Assembly (NCBI GenBank): GCA_025765595.1
Contig: JAIVFH010000008.1
Coordinates: forward strand, 1 to 64,000
DNA from: Obelidium mucronatum
Taxonomy: Eukaryota; Chytridiomycota; Chytridiomycetes; Chytridiales; Chytriomycetaceae
Direction: 5' to 3'
DNA: 64,000 bases
This document shows positions 36,103-46,627 of the stretch, piece by piece; position 1 is the first letter of the stretch, and each line of letters opens with the position of its first letter. The notes under the pieces were generated by a model. The model had not been told where the DNA came from. It saw only the letters and a program-made list of their open reading frames with translations, and did not search any database. The position numbers and the translations under genes are program-made.

Positions 36103-37209
36103 TCAACCAAACAAACGGTTCAAAATCTCAGAAAATACAGAGTTTTGGTTTGGAAGCAAAGCATAGCTCAACGAGAAGTAAACTATGAGGCAGCCTTCGT
36201 ACAAAGAAAAGGATCCAGTCAACTGATCGCTGACCGAATTTGGAACGCTGTCGTACACGATTGGAACAAAACGCTTCTTGTTCTGAGAGCAAATTTCTAG
36301 AGCCGCAGAAAAAAATATCATCTTGTAAGGGACAGTACATTAGACATAGGCAAGGCATTCTTTACCTTTCAGGCGATGGACAATTTTCCCTTCTCGATAG
36401 ATTAGAAACCGATCCACCTTGTGGACTGCGACAAGAACACAATCAAAGCGATCCAATTCGGAACGCGCAATCTCAATTTCTTCAGGAAGACCAGCGATTC
36501 CAACCGTTTCTACTGAAACCTTGTACCGCGACGAGAGACTTGATGAGATTGTTTGTTCAATTTGTTGAGTTACAGAGAGTGACGGTCCGAAATCAGTGTC
36601 ATGGAGAAACAAGAGAGAAAGAGGTGGCTTGGGCAACGAAGCTGCTGGTGACAGAGGCAGAGAATCTTTGCCGCGAGTGTCCAGAATGATACTATGGGGC
36701 ACTTTTATAACATCAGCATTATGGTAATTAACATTAGAAAAACAAAGTACGAATTACCTTCAACATTCGATTGAGCACCAATCTTGGCTTTCCGCTTTCT
36801 AATCATAACACAGGTAATTATGGCTCCAAGCAAGAGCACAATCGACGAGATTCCCACGCCAAGACCAATTGCTAAACGGTTGTCTGTCGGACGAGTTGTT
36901 GTGGGTGCAGCGATGTCAATGTTTGCAGCCATCGCTGATGATAGCGAGGAAACAGTGGTAGTTGCAGCTCTTCCTGACAAAGAGACCACCTCAGAAGGGA
37001 CGATCGGTTTTTGTTTGCATTCCATCCCTGGAGCCATAGGAAAGCACGTCCCAATGTCGCACCTTACAACAAAACCTGCTGGTCTGCAAGCAACCACCTG
37101 CCCGCCATCAATGCAGGTTTGTTTTGCCGCGTCGTAGTTTGTGCCGCAAAGCTAGACAGAAGCGTCAGCTTGGAGAAAGAGCAGCGGATAGACTTACAAG
37201 TAGAGACAT
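36103..37209 (-). CDS. Single-pass receptor with Cys-rich ectodomain and TIR/SEFIR-like cytoplasmic domain
   Basis: Exons 37,209-37,198, 37,151-36,758, 36,701-36,366 and 36,296-36,103 join in frame (311 residues). The ectodomain is short and Cys-rich (LCGTNYDAAKQTCIDGGQVV), like a CBM52/chitin-binding motif. After a Ser/Thr-rich stalk comes one helix (LGVGISSIVLLLGAIITCVM) followed by RKRK. The cytoplasmic domain alternates strands and helices: LSLLFLHDTDFGPSLSV, YKVSVETVGI, FDCVLVAVHKVDRF and KKRFVPIVYD. This matches the TIR/SEFIR order, in which the last strand reads R-F-V-P-V. The 12-nt first exon is too short to give a proper signal peptide, so an upstream exon may be missed. The domain call is by pattern only; the function (signalling adaptor) is inference. 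Confidence 0.5.
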
Positions 37210-37400
37210 CAATTTTGGAGAAAAAATATATAGAACCTTTTTTTGCCACCCAGGGCTCCTTAAATCTTTGTGAAGGGCTGGCCAGTCTCGACTTCTGCCG
37301 GTGTCACGCCGGAGTCAGTCAATTCAGCGCAGGTGTTTCACTTTGTTCTGTTAATCGTGACTGCATGTTCGCTCAACTGCTAGAAAGGTATTATTCAAAT
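37210..37400. other. Target region of the Mutator-like insertion
   Basis: Short spacer ending in the left copy of the 9-bp target duplication TATTCAAAT (37,392-37,400). The sequence resumes at 42,121. No gene is recognised across the reconstructed empty site. Confidence 0.5.
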
Positions 37401-37536
37401 GGAAAATTCTATTTGACCCCCATCCCGGTCAGTCTTATTTGACCCCCATCCCGGTCAAATAAGACCAACCCCCACCCCTGTCAAATAGTCCCAGTGCCTA
37501 TTTGACCCCGAGGTGAAACCATCGATGACCCCCCAC
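37401..37536. repeat. MULE left terminal inverted repeat
   Basis: Inverted match to 41,986-42,120. It contains the phrase TTTGACCCCCATCCCGGTCA two times in tandem and partly inverted copies (GGTCAAATAAGACC), then CCATCGATGACCCCCCA at the inner edge. The repeated phrases are probable transposase-binding sites. Confidence 0.9.
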
Positions 37537-37642
37537 TTTGATGGTCCCTACGTGTTGTATACGTGTCAAAATGTCCAAGTTTGATATTCGGAGTTTGAAA
37601 TAAAATCATTGCGACGTTGTCCTGTCACTTTTAGCACCAAAA

Positions 37643-39543
37643 ATGAATCATCGAAACCTGCGCAGTCGTCCGCCGCTGTTAGTGAAGCATCTTCAGAATC
37701 ATACCAACATTCAGGAAGAACACAATGATGCCGTGTACTCTGATTTAAGCCGGATTGCAGCTTCGAAAACCAACCTGTCAATTAGTAAAGTCAGGATCAG
37801 GAAAGAAAGGACGGACTACTCGCCAGCTGAAACGGCAATGAAAAAATGGACAGTCAATGATCTTTTGGAAGCAGCAGGGGATTTTATACCTTCGACGTTG
37901 ACACTTGCGTTGTATAAACCCAGGTACTACGAATCTCTGGATTCAGTCCCGAATTTAGATGAAGTAGTAGTGAGTAAAAGTTGTAGCTGTAATGTCATAT
38001 TTGACTCTGATGGGAGTCGCAATGAATTGCGCCGACTCTTGCCGGAATCAATTCTGCAGGACGAATCAAACAAACTTGCAAAAAGCAAGAAAAAACTGGT
38101 TTTAATCAGGGACACTCTGTACGACGAAGATGAATTTGATGAACAAAAACGAATGCATGTGCTTAAGAAACTACGAGAGACTATTAAGTCAGCAATCAGA
38201 AGTATTGAAAAAAATTCGTCTCTGTTGTTTGTTGCTGATTTAGTTGGGAATCTGAAGGCCTTAAAGCTGTACAATATTCATAGTGTCATTGATTTGGAAG
38301 ACGTGCTCAGTTTGGCAGGAGAGCGGTGGATGAGTGGGACTATCATTGATTTTATTCTTGGTACTGTAGCAACTAATGCTCAAAATGTCTTGGCTCTAAA
38401 TTGCGGTGACATCACTCTCTTTATGACGCGCCTGAAAAGGGGTGACACCGGTGTCAACATAATCGACACATCAACCGTTTACAGCAATGTATCGCCGAAT
38501 TTTGATTGGCTCACTGGAACTGTCCTAATACCCACTAACATTGACAACATACATTGGGTTGGTGGTGTTCTATACCTTTCGCGTAAGCGCTTCAGATTTG
38601 GGGACTCAATGTGGGAGAAGTCTGGAACCCGAAGCAGTGACCGTGTTCCACTGGAACATTGGCGAACAGCAGTTAGCCTTCTTCTTTGCCGATTAGGTTG
38701 TCCATACTCTGTTGCAAAATTCCCGTGAGTCGCACATATGAAAAAAGATTTGACACTAAACTTACTGACTATAGAGTCGAACCAATTTTGGATTATCCGC
38801 AGCAGCCAGACCTCCACAACTGCGGTCCTTGCACTGTTGCGGCTCTTGTCAGTTTATCAATGTCGGATAGCATCACATGGAACTGCAAATCAGCCCCTGA
38901 AACTCGAGTGTTGCTGATGCACATTACAGTATGTTCATTAAGGGGCTTGAATCCATACATCAACAAGGACATTGGGGGGTGTTTCAAGGTTCTCCTACCG
39001 CCAACAATTTCCACCAACAAAAACAACAAAATCTCCACTGCCACTACCACAACACCCACAACAACTGCAAATCTTGCAGTCGCCGACTGTTACCAACATA
39101 TAGAGGAAATCTGCTGCAGTGAAGAAGCTATACCCTGCGGTGAATCAACACCTCCTGATCCTACATCAACAAATCTTGCCATGTTAACAGCTGCAGCTAC
39201 TGTAACTCTTCAAACCGCAGCAGTCTCTGTGATGGAACCTTCAAGTGAAGATCCACCTACCATGGAAAGGGAAGCTCAAGAAGCTGGTGTCGAAACTGGT
39301 GTCGAAACGGGAGTCAAGACATTAGATGAATGGGGGGAGTCACTGCTGTTGCTTTCGGCAGCAACGAATGCTGATTTTAAAGCATTGGTCCTTGACCACT
39401 TTGGAGCGGTGAACCATCCAATCAAAGTTCTTGATGTTGAACTTCGAGACGTCAAGCAAACAGATGGCACAACAAGAAGGGAAATTGCACGAGGTCAGTA
39501 TCGCAATTTACAATTTCAACTGTATGGCATAATTTTTAAATGA
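37643..39543 (+). CDS. MULE-encoded protein with Ulp1/C48-like cysteine protease domain
   Basis: Exons 37,643-38,724 and 38,775 onward join through a 50-nt intron (GTGAGT..TAG). The middle has a C48 peptidase order of catalytic motifs: IDNIHWVGGVLYLSRKR (His-Trp), FGDSMW (Asp), then YPQQPDLHNCGPCTVAAL with Gln before Asn-Cys-Gly. The N-terminal 200 residues are basic and unrecognised, and the C-terminal part is Thr/Ala-rich. If not spliced again the frame ends at 39,543, overlapping the next ATG in ATGATG (39,540). A 62-nt intron (39,494-39,555) would instead fuse it to the transposase in frame, giving 1,352 residues. Ulp1-like proteins remove SUMO-type modifiers; in MULEs their role is not settled. 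Confidence 0.7.
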
Positions 39544-41813
39544 TGAATGGAATAGCAATATTTTCTTGTGATCGCGCTGGGAAACCAAAACCCAAGCATT
39601 CAGTGGATCCAACCAAATACCGACAATCAAAAAGCAAAAAAATTGATTGCCATTTTAAGCTAACTGCAAGTCAGACAGCAGGGAAACAGTGGGGATTTAC
39701 TGAGCCAGCAAAGAAACAATTTCAGGAGATGTGGGGCAGTCACTGGAAGGGACACAATCACAACCCCGAAGTGGATAATAAATGGGTTGCTAGGTTTGGG
39801 GCCAGAAGAGGGATCGACAGTGAAGACTTGCCTTTTGTGACTGCTTTGGCGAAGGAGGGAATGGAAGTAGTGAAAATTCGAGAAGCTGCCATGGCATTGG
39901 GAAAAAGTCGTGCTCTTGAACGTGGAGAAACTTTTGCAGGAGTAGCCCCTTACAAGGACTTCGCCAATGCTGTGCTGAAGATCCGTCAGGAATTCTCCAT
40001 TGCAACACACCAACTCGCAAAACCAACTGAAGCTATTGACTACCTCTCCAACCAAAACAATCGCGCGGTATTATTTAGAACCAAGCACGACAGTGAAATG
40101 CGATTAGTTGGGCTCTTCTGGTGTTATGCTGACGAAATGAAAAATTTTCAACTGTACGGAGATGTTGCTGTCCAAGATATAACAGCCAATGCCATTCACG
40201 GAATGTCATCCTCCAGCATTATCGGAGTGAACTCTGAGTTCGAGACCATTCCATTCGCCCATGCCGCCCTTTCGTTTCAAGACACCCCCTCCCATGTATG
40301 GCAATGGACCACTTTTCTGGAGTTTTTTGGAAAGTTACCAACTGTTCTGATTACCGATGAAGATCTGGCTGTTTGTGCTGCTATGGAAAATCCCAGTTTC
40401 TCAAACACGACACATATCATCTGTTTGTATCACCTGGCTATGCAGAATATTCCGAAAAATCTTCGATCTAAACTGGGTCATAGTTTCGATGAATTCTTTG
40501 CAATGTGGTGGAAAGGCCAGCGGTGCATCACAGAGGCGTCATTTGAAAAGTGCTGGAACCAATGTGTTTCAATTGTTACAGCGGCAGCAATATCCGAAGA
40601 TACAAAAACAAAAGCCATGAATTACCTGGATCGTCTGTATTCATCTCGTTCGAAATGGGCTCGGCCGTGGACGGCAAAGATTTTCACACTTGGCATGCAA
40701 GCCAGCGGTCGTGTCGAAAAGTATCAGGATTTAATCAAAAGAGGAAGAGTTGGATCTCTCCTGCATCACATAAAACAAGTGGAATTAGTTGCGAAATCAA
40801 TGGACGAAAAGCAGGATTTTATCGAGAGCCAGGCTGCAACACGACTTCCAAACAAACAATCACAAATAATGTTTCGTACATTCAATACTGTTTTGGAACA
40901 AATTGAAAAGTATTGCAGTGTTTGGTACAAGTCTACCATTCAAGAGAAAATAGTCCTATCTTTCACAATGGAAGCCACCCAGATCTCTCAAGACGAAATT
41001 AATCTACAAATTGAAGAGTTCGAAGATGAAAAAGAGCCTGACGTCTTCAATCCTGGTGAAAGGCTTCCCTCAGACATTCGAAGCACACACCTGAAGCTTA
41101 TTTCACTCAAGGATCTACTTGAAAATCTACAAATTGGGATTCGGGATGTTTATGAAGTGAAGTCCCGAATTGGATACACAAGTCACAGACAATATGTGGC
41201 TCTTCTGGAAAATGGTTCTCATTTATGTACGGATTTGCTCCTTTGCCGTGCCGGTATCATTTGTGAACACTTTTGGGCTGTGCAGCTGAAGGCACAAGGA
41301 ACAAGCCCTTTATTTCATGTCGACTTGATTCCACGACGGTTTTGGAAAGAAGAACATCAATCTGCCACGCTTGAGTCTAATTGGATCGGAGTTGCTCGGC
41401 AGGAGGCTTTTGCTTGGATCCCTCCACCACCTATTCATCAAGGACTTGGCACAGCAGCGGTACAAGCGAGCCTATCTGCTACCACATTGAAGCTGCCACC
41501 TTCCACGGCAAATGAAACAAGTCAAAAAATGAGCTATGCAAATTACATGGCATATTGTCAAAAACGGTATGAAATTGGGCTTCTTCAAAACAATCTGGAT
41601 TCGACATTCGTAGCCAGTGAAGTAAGGTCGGAGGACATTCGTGAGCCTCCCGCTGTTCGAGGAAAAGGGCGACCCAAAAAAAACCGGATTCCTAATGCGT
41701 GTGAGCCTCAAAAGGGAAAGAAGCGGAAGGCCAATGAGACTGCCTTGGTATCATCATCACCTCGTCAAAACATGACAAAACAGAATGATAAAAAGGCAAA
41801 AAAGTGTTTGTGA
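39540..41813 (+). CDS. MULE transposase
   Basis: 757 codons, or the C-terminal part of a fusion (see the preceding entry). The N-terminus has a FAR1/FLYWCH-like basic region (SCDRAGKPKPKHS ... KKIDCHFKLTA). The catalytic core shows YGDVAVQDITANAIHG, VLITDEDLAVCAAM with Asp, and the following THIICLYHLAMQNI helix, typical of MULE transposases. Near the C-terminus is a SWIM-type zinc motif (CTDLLLCRAGIICEHFWAV: Cys, Cys, Cys and His). After that come an AT hook (RGKGRPKKNR) and a lysine-rich tail. It catalyses cut-and-paste transposition through binding the inverted repeats. The frame has no defects. Confidence 0.85.
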   Translation: MMNGIAIFSCDRAGKPKPKHSVDPTKYRQSKSKKIDCHFKLTASQTAGKQWGFTEPAKKQFQEMWGSHWKGHNHNPEVDNKWVARFGARRGIDSEDLPFVTALAKEGMEVVKIREAAMALGKSRALERGETFAGVAPYKDFANAVLKIRQEFSIATHQLAKPTEAIDYLSNQNNRAVLFRTKHDSEMRLVGLFWCYADEMKNFQLYGDVAVQDITANAIHGMSSSSIIGVNSEFETIPFAHAALSFQDTPSHVWQWTTFLEFFGKLPTVLITDEDLAVCAAMENPSFSNTTHIICLYHLAMQNIPKNLRSKLGHSFDEFFAMWWKGQRCITEASFEKCWNQCVSIVTAAAISEDTKTKAMNYLDRLYSSRSKWARPWTAKIFTLGMQASGRVEKYQDLIKRGRVGSLLHHIKQVELVAKSMDEKQDFIESQAATRLPNKQSQIMFRTFNTVLEQIEKYCSVWYKSTIQEKIVLSFTMEATQISQDEINLQIEEFEDEKEPDVFNPGERLPSDIRSTHLKLISLKDLLENLQIGIRDVYEVKSRIGYTSHRQYVALLENGSHLCTDLLLCRAGIICEHFWAVQLKAQGTSPLFHVDLIPRRFWKEEHQSATLESNWIGVARQEAFAWIPPPPIHQGLGTAAVQASLSATTLKLPPSTANETSQKMSYANYMAYCQKRYEIGLLQNNLDSTFVASEVRSEDIREPPAVRGKGRPKKNRIPNACEPQKGKKRKANETALVSSSPRQNMTKQNDKKAKKCL

Positions 41814-41985
41814 AATGATAAAAATGCGAAAACGCGAGTGTTTGTGTTGGTTTTATAAAAAGGAGAGTTTGTGTTAGTTTGTGTACAAATAAATGGTGGA
41901 TATTGAATGCTCCCGATTTTTGCGGGCCTTTTCCTTCATCACAGCACACTATTATACAACTACAAGTACGTTGACAGTCTTTTAT

Positions 41986-42120
41986 TGGGGGGTCATCGAT
42001 GGTTTCACCTCGGGGTCAAATAGGCACTGGGACTATTTGACAGGGGTGGGGGTTGGTCTTATTTGACCGGGATGGGGGTCAAATAAGACTGACCGGGATG
42101 GGGGTCAAATAGATTTTTCC
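41986..42120. repeat. MULE right terminal inverted repeat
   Basis: Reverse-complement partner of 37,401-37,536. The outer end reads GGGGTCAAATAGATTTTTCC and is followed directly by the second TATTCAAAT target copy. Confidence 0.9.
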
Positions 42121-42275
42121 TATTCAAATATTCCGACACTCACGCTGAATTAAGGAGTTATGTATGAAGACCAGTTTCATAAAATAGTAGAACGGTAATT
42201 ATGAATTCTCCATCGTATTTCGTTCTGCTTTTGGCTGGGTGCGAGTAACAAAGGCAAAACAGTCCGCTTGTGCCT

Positions 42276-42487
42276 TGTTGTGTCTGGACGCGTCGCCGGA
42301 CCGCGGCCTCGGGCTTACTAACCTCAGGCTTACTAGCATCGGCTGCGCGGGACGCAGCCCTAATTATTATCTATACTACACCTTATTTGTATATCATGTG
42401 ATGAGATATATTATCCAATAAACGTCAAGGTTCCAAAGGACCCGCTTGCACCCTTGACGCCGCCCCCGCACGAGCGGGGACACATCA
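42276..42487 (+). repeat. 5' LTR of the Ty3/Gypsy element
   Basis: 212 bp, TG...CA ends. It contains a GC-rich first third (CGCCGGACCGCGGCC) and an AT-rich centre with TATATTATCCAATAAACGTC, which may serve as polyadenylation or promoter region. Confidence 0.9.
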
Positions 42488-42627
42488 TTTTTTCCTTTGA
42501 GTTCCTTCTTAGGGAGGTCCCCCAACATCGAGAGGACCATCTGAACACTAGCTCGGCACTATAAAGACCGAAACTCTTCAGCAACTACTGACCCAACGCC
42601 GTACACCAACAAAGCGGCCGCCCACCG

Positions 42628-42835
42628 TGGATAACATGAGCAACCACACAAACACCGTGGATAACATGAGCAACCACACAACACCGTGGATAACATGAGC
42701 AACCACATAATCACCGTGGATAACATGAGCAACCACACAAACACCGTGGATAACATGAGCAACCACACAAACACCGTGGATAACATGAGCAACCACATAA
42801 TCACCGTGGATAACATGAGCAACCACACAATCACC
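42628..42835. repeat. Minisatellite in the retrotransposon leader, ~30-bp units
   Basis: About seven units of CCGTGGATAACATGAGCAAC followed by CACACAAACA or CACATAATCA, 29-30 bp each. It lies between the LTR and gag. The units are nearly identical. A minus-strand open frame across them (VWLLMLST repeats) is a by-product. Confidence 0.9.
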
Positions 42836-43012
42836 ACAAAACACGCCGTTTCATTTATTTAACCGAGACAACCATCGTATCGCTTTAACCTCTGCCTCTT
42901 TCCCCACATACCCTTCACTAGCACCAACCGTCAAGCAAGCAGCTCGCATTTTCAACACACCGCGTTCTTTTCTTTTTATCTTTTTTTCTTTTCTTTTTCT
43001 TTTCTTTTCAGT

Positions 43013-43840
43013 TTGATGTCAGAAACCCCTCCAGCAACACCGCAAACACAACCACCCGAAAAGAACTATAGAAAAATGACCGACATCGAAGGTATCGCCA
43101 CCGACGATCCACGCTTGCTCGCAGCAATCAGAGCACTCAAAGCCGACGACGCAGAAAGAGCGGCCAGAACTGCCCGCGAAAATGCAGCGCAATCAGCCAA
43201 AGACGCCTCCAGCGAATTCACCGAGAAACTCACAGAATTCAGAAACCAGCTCCAATCAAAGCGCGGAGACCGTATCAGGAAGCTTATCGCCAGTGGGGAC
43301 ACAACTGAAATCGACAAAGAAATTAAGAACCTCGAAGCTATCGTTTCAGATATCGAAGAGCTGACCAAAGCAGCAACCGGTACAATTGCAGCAGTCAAAC
43401 CCATGCCGACAGAAAAAGCGAGACCGGTCCCAAGACAGATAACTGACGCCGCGAAAAACCGCTCCTTTACAATGGAAAGAACTTACCCACTCATCTCCTA
43501 CCTTATTGAAATGCGAGAGCTCTTGGACGAGGCAAGACCAAACAAATTAGAGACGTGGATCAGAGCATGCGCCGGACCGGACTGGGCCGCAATCAACAAG
43601 CCCAACCTCACTGAGAACCTCTCACCAGACAACTTCTGCAAGGCCATGATTGACTTATACTTCGTCGGAACCCAAGGAAGAGGCCGCCTCCTTGCAGCCA
43701 ACAACTTCAACATGCAGCCAGGCCAACACATTGCAGCATACAACACCCGCTACACATGGTTCCTCGTATGGACTGGCGCCGTAGACGATGCAGCCTCCTA
43801 CTTAGCGCGGCTCCCCGCCCCAGTTTATCTCGCAATATAA
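43013..43840 (+). CDS. Gag-like protein of the chromovirus (275 codons)
   Basis: The first long frame after the leader, rich in Ala, Glu, Lys and Arg. A helical N-terminal half (ALKADDAERAARTARENA) is followed by a capsid-like part (WIRACAGPDWAAINKPN, GRGRLLAANNFNMQPGQ). No zinc knuckle is present. It ends at 43,840 and overlaps the start of the pol frame (+1 relative) by about 35 bases. The abrupt end in LPAPVYLAI next to an RT-like start suggests an internal deletion. Confidence 0.65.
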   Translation: MMSETPPATPQTQPPEKNYRKMTDIEGIATDDPRLLAAIRALKADDAERAARTARENAAQSAKDASSEFTEKLTEFRNQLQSKRGDRIRKLIASGDTTEIDKEIKNLEAIVSDIEELTKAATGTIAAVKPMPTEKARPVPRQITDAAKNRSFTMERTYPLISYLIEMRELLDEARPNKLETWIRACAGPDWAAINKPNLTENLSPDNFCKAMIDLYFVGTQGRGRLLAANNFNMQPGQHIAAYNTRYTWFLVWTGAVDDAASYLARLPAPVYLAI

Positions 43841-46603
43841 ACTACCATTCCACAAAAAGCCCATCGTAGAAGCGAAGATCAAGGACTGGGAAGACAGAAA
43901 AGTTATCTCCCGAGTAACAGGGGCCTCACCATACAACTCGTCTCTCATAGCACCAGCTCGAGTCATCAACGGAGTAGTAGTAAAGCATCGGATATGCGCG
44001 GACGTCAGACACATCAACTCCCAGACGGTGGACTACAAAAGGATGCCACAAACCTGCAACGACGTCCTAGAAGACGGATGCGGATCAACCATCTTCTCAA
44101 CCGCCGACCTAGACGGAGCCTACGAACAATGTGTCCTAGAAGAAGGATCTCGCCACCTCACGTCGTTCTTCTGGAACAGCCAACGCTACGTCTTCAACAC
44201 ACCCCCCTTTGGCCTCAAGGTAAGCAAACACAAGCAACCGCCAACACTCACAAAAAGATAAATAAATAAAATATACAGAACATCCCCCTATGGTTTCAAG
44301 AGCAGATGGAAGAAGTTTTCAAAGACGTTAAATTCGTAAGGGTGTACATGGACGACCTATTTGTCCACTCAAAGTCGTGGGCCGAACACACAGACCACTG
44401 TATCCAGATGATAAAGCGCCTAACAGCGGCCAACCTCCGACTCAGCCCAGGAAAATGTCATTGGGGGCACCGAGAAGTCCGGTTGCTAGGATTTGCCAAG
44501 AGCGCCCAAGGAGTCTGCATCGACGACGGCCGCTTTAAAGAAATAGGGCTGTGGCGAACCCCAGACGACCACCCGACCAACTTCACATCACTACCCCACA
44601 TGCTAGGATTCCTGAACTACCTACGAGACTTCATACCGAACTACTCCACTCTTGCCGCACCTCTTGAAGAAGTCCGCACCAAGCCCAACCTTACCAAACA
44701 CTGGGGACCCCAACAAGCCGCGTTGTTCAAGGCACTTTGTGAAGCCGCGAGTAATGCCCCGATGCTCAGCAACCCAAACTTTGACAAAAAGTTTTTTGTG
44801 GCCACAGACACCTCAAACTTTGGCGTCGGCGCCATGCTGTACCAAGAAGAAGAGGACGGCACTCGGCGCTACATCAAATTTGCAGCAAAGACGTTCTCAT
44901 CCAGCCAAAAGAACTACTCAGCTACACATCGAGAGCTCCTTGGGATAGTCTTCGCACTCAACAAATTCCACCCGTACCTCTACGGAACCCCGTTCCACCT
45001 ATATACGGATCACAAAGCCCTTACATACTTATTTCAACAGACGGATCTCAATGTACTGCTACAGGGATTCATCGACAAAATCCTCTCATACAACTTCACG
45101 ATTTCACACGTACAAGGCCTGGCCAATTTCCTCCCGGACGCACTGAGTCGGATACTGAAAACGTTCGAATCCAGTGTCCCAGAATCCCGACTTCCGCCAC
45201 CTGCCAATCCAGACCCGCTCCCAGTATCAGCCATTCACGCCTTCCACTTCGACTCAACAGAAGAGCCAACACACCTGGAAGAGAAGACCCTACGACTAGC
45301 GGACCCAATCCTGAGGAAAGAGCCAAAAACAGACCAAGAGAAAAAAGATCTCATCGACAACTGCCACGCAGCAGGACACTTCGGTGCAGGAAAAATAGCA
45401 GCAAAGCTATCCCGCGACGGATGGTTCTGGGAATCCATGAAACAGGACGCAGTAGACGCAGTCGGTTCCTGCACTGCATGCCAGCGTTGGAACATCCACA
45501 AGCGGGGATTCCACCCAATGCAGCCGATAGCCGCAGCCTTACCATTTGATCACGTAGCAATTGACCTCGCACAAGTCAAATCATCCAACGCAGGATACGT
45601 ATACATCCTAGTAGTGGTAGACGTCGCCACCAAATTTGTCATCCTGAGACCACTACAAACAAAATCCCAAACAGAGATGGCCACAACCCTCACTCAAATC
45701 TTCTGCGACTTTGGGTTCCCTAGAATCATCCAATCGGACAACGGCAAAGAGTTCGTGAACGGTCTAGTCAGAGAGCTCCTCGCCACATCAAAAACGGCCC
45801 ACTGCCTCACAACACCCTACAACCCCCAAGCAAACGGACTAGCAGAAAGCGCAGTGAAGAACGCAAAGAACACACTCTTCAAACACCTAGAAGACAACTT
45901 CGACCACTGGGAATCCCTTCTTCCTTGGATCCAGATGTTCATCAACGCCAGTATCTCAAGGGCACACAAGTCCAGCCCATTCTCACTAATGTTTGGAAGA
46001 GTGCTAAATACCTTCTCCGATTACTCCTACAACACAGCAGCACAACTCTCAATAGAAGAACTACAAGAGCGAGCAGACCGCATGCACAACATGGTATTCC
46101 CTACCGTCCAAGGCAACTTACAGCGATACCAACGAGCCATGGCTACAAGCTACAACGAAAGGAAGAGAGTGAAAGCGGAACTATTCCCCATCGATTCCTA
46201 CGTAATGGCACGACCAGATATTCGCAACTCAAAAGACGAGCCGCGCTACGAGGGTCCCTACCGCGTAGTGAAACGTACCACCAACGGGACTTACCAGCTT
46301 CTCGACCCAGACGGCCACCTCCTTGCTCGCAACTACGCACCACACCAGCTCAAAGACATATCACCCAATACATCCTTCTTACCAACGACAGAGATCGAGA
46401 AGATCCTGGAACACCGCCAAAGAAAAGGCCTCGAAGACGAATACCTGGTGAAATGGAAGAACTTCCCACCTTCACATAACGAATGGGTACCCCACTCAGC
46501 ATTCCATGATACGGCGATCATCAGAGAATTTCTCCAGCACCGCCGGAAAGGAGCAAAGCGCAAGGCCCCGATCGACGCGACGCCTCAGCCACCACGAACG
46601 TAG
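43806..46603 (+). CDS. Chromovirus Pol: reverse transcriptase, RNase H, integrase, chromodomain (with intron)
   Basis: RT begins near 43,850 (KDWEDRKVISRVTGASPYNS, ICADVRHINSQTVD, FSTADLDGAYEQCVL, FNTPPFGLK). A 59-nt GTAAGC..ACAG intron (44,220-44,278) follows, and RT resumes with NIPLWFQEQMEEVF and the catalytic VYMDDLFVHS. RNase H: VATDTSNFGVGAMLYQ, TYLFQ. Integrase: zinc HHCC (CHAAGHFGAGK ... CTACQRW), then AIDLAQVKSS, IIQSDNGKEFVNG and a NPQANGLAESAVKN helix with catalytic D, D and E. The C-terminus is a chromodomain (EYLVKWKNFPPSHNEWVPHS). Without removing the intron the frame stops within it. Protease is absent. Chromodomains steer integration toward heterochromatin. Confidence 0.9.
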
Positions 46604-46612
46604 ACCCTCCGC

Positions 46613-46627
46613 GTCTAGGGGGGGTGA
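46613..46627 (+). promoter_or_regulatory. Polypurine tract preceding the 3' LTR
   Basis: CTAGGGGGGGTGA just upstream of the right LTR start (46,628) is in the expected place for plus-strand priming. Confidence 0.6.

Larger units (their letters stand above)
37401..42120 (+). mobile_element. Complete Mutator-like element (MULE) with Ulp1-type protease region, 4,720 bp
   Basis: Terminal inverted repeats of about 135 bp start GGAAAATTCTATTTGACCCC at the left. The reverse complement of the right end is almost the same (one base different in the first 20). The element is flanked by a perfect 9-bp direct repeat, TATTCAAAT (37,392-37,400 and 42,121-42,129), the size expected for MULEs. The inside carries two long uninterrupted reading frames: a protein with a C48-like protease signature, and a MULE transposase with SWIM zinc finger and AT hook. 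No stop or frameshift is seen, so the copy looks young and possibly active. It is close to the known group of MULEs carrying a Ulp1-like gene. Confidence 0.9.

Noticed and set aside
42559..42837. Repeat at 42.6 kb looked at first like a CRISPR array or a repeat protein
   Set aside because: Units of ~30 bp are contiguous without unique spacers and lie in a retrotransposon leader. The repeated peptide frames have no start context or other support.
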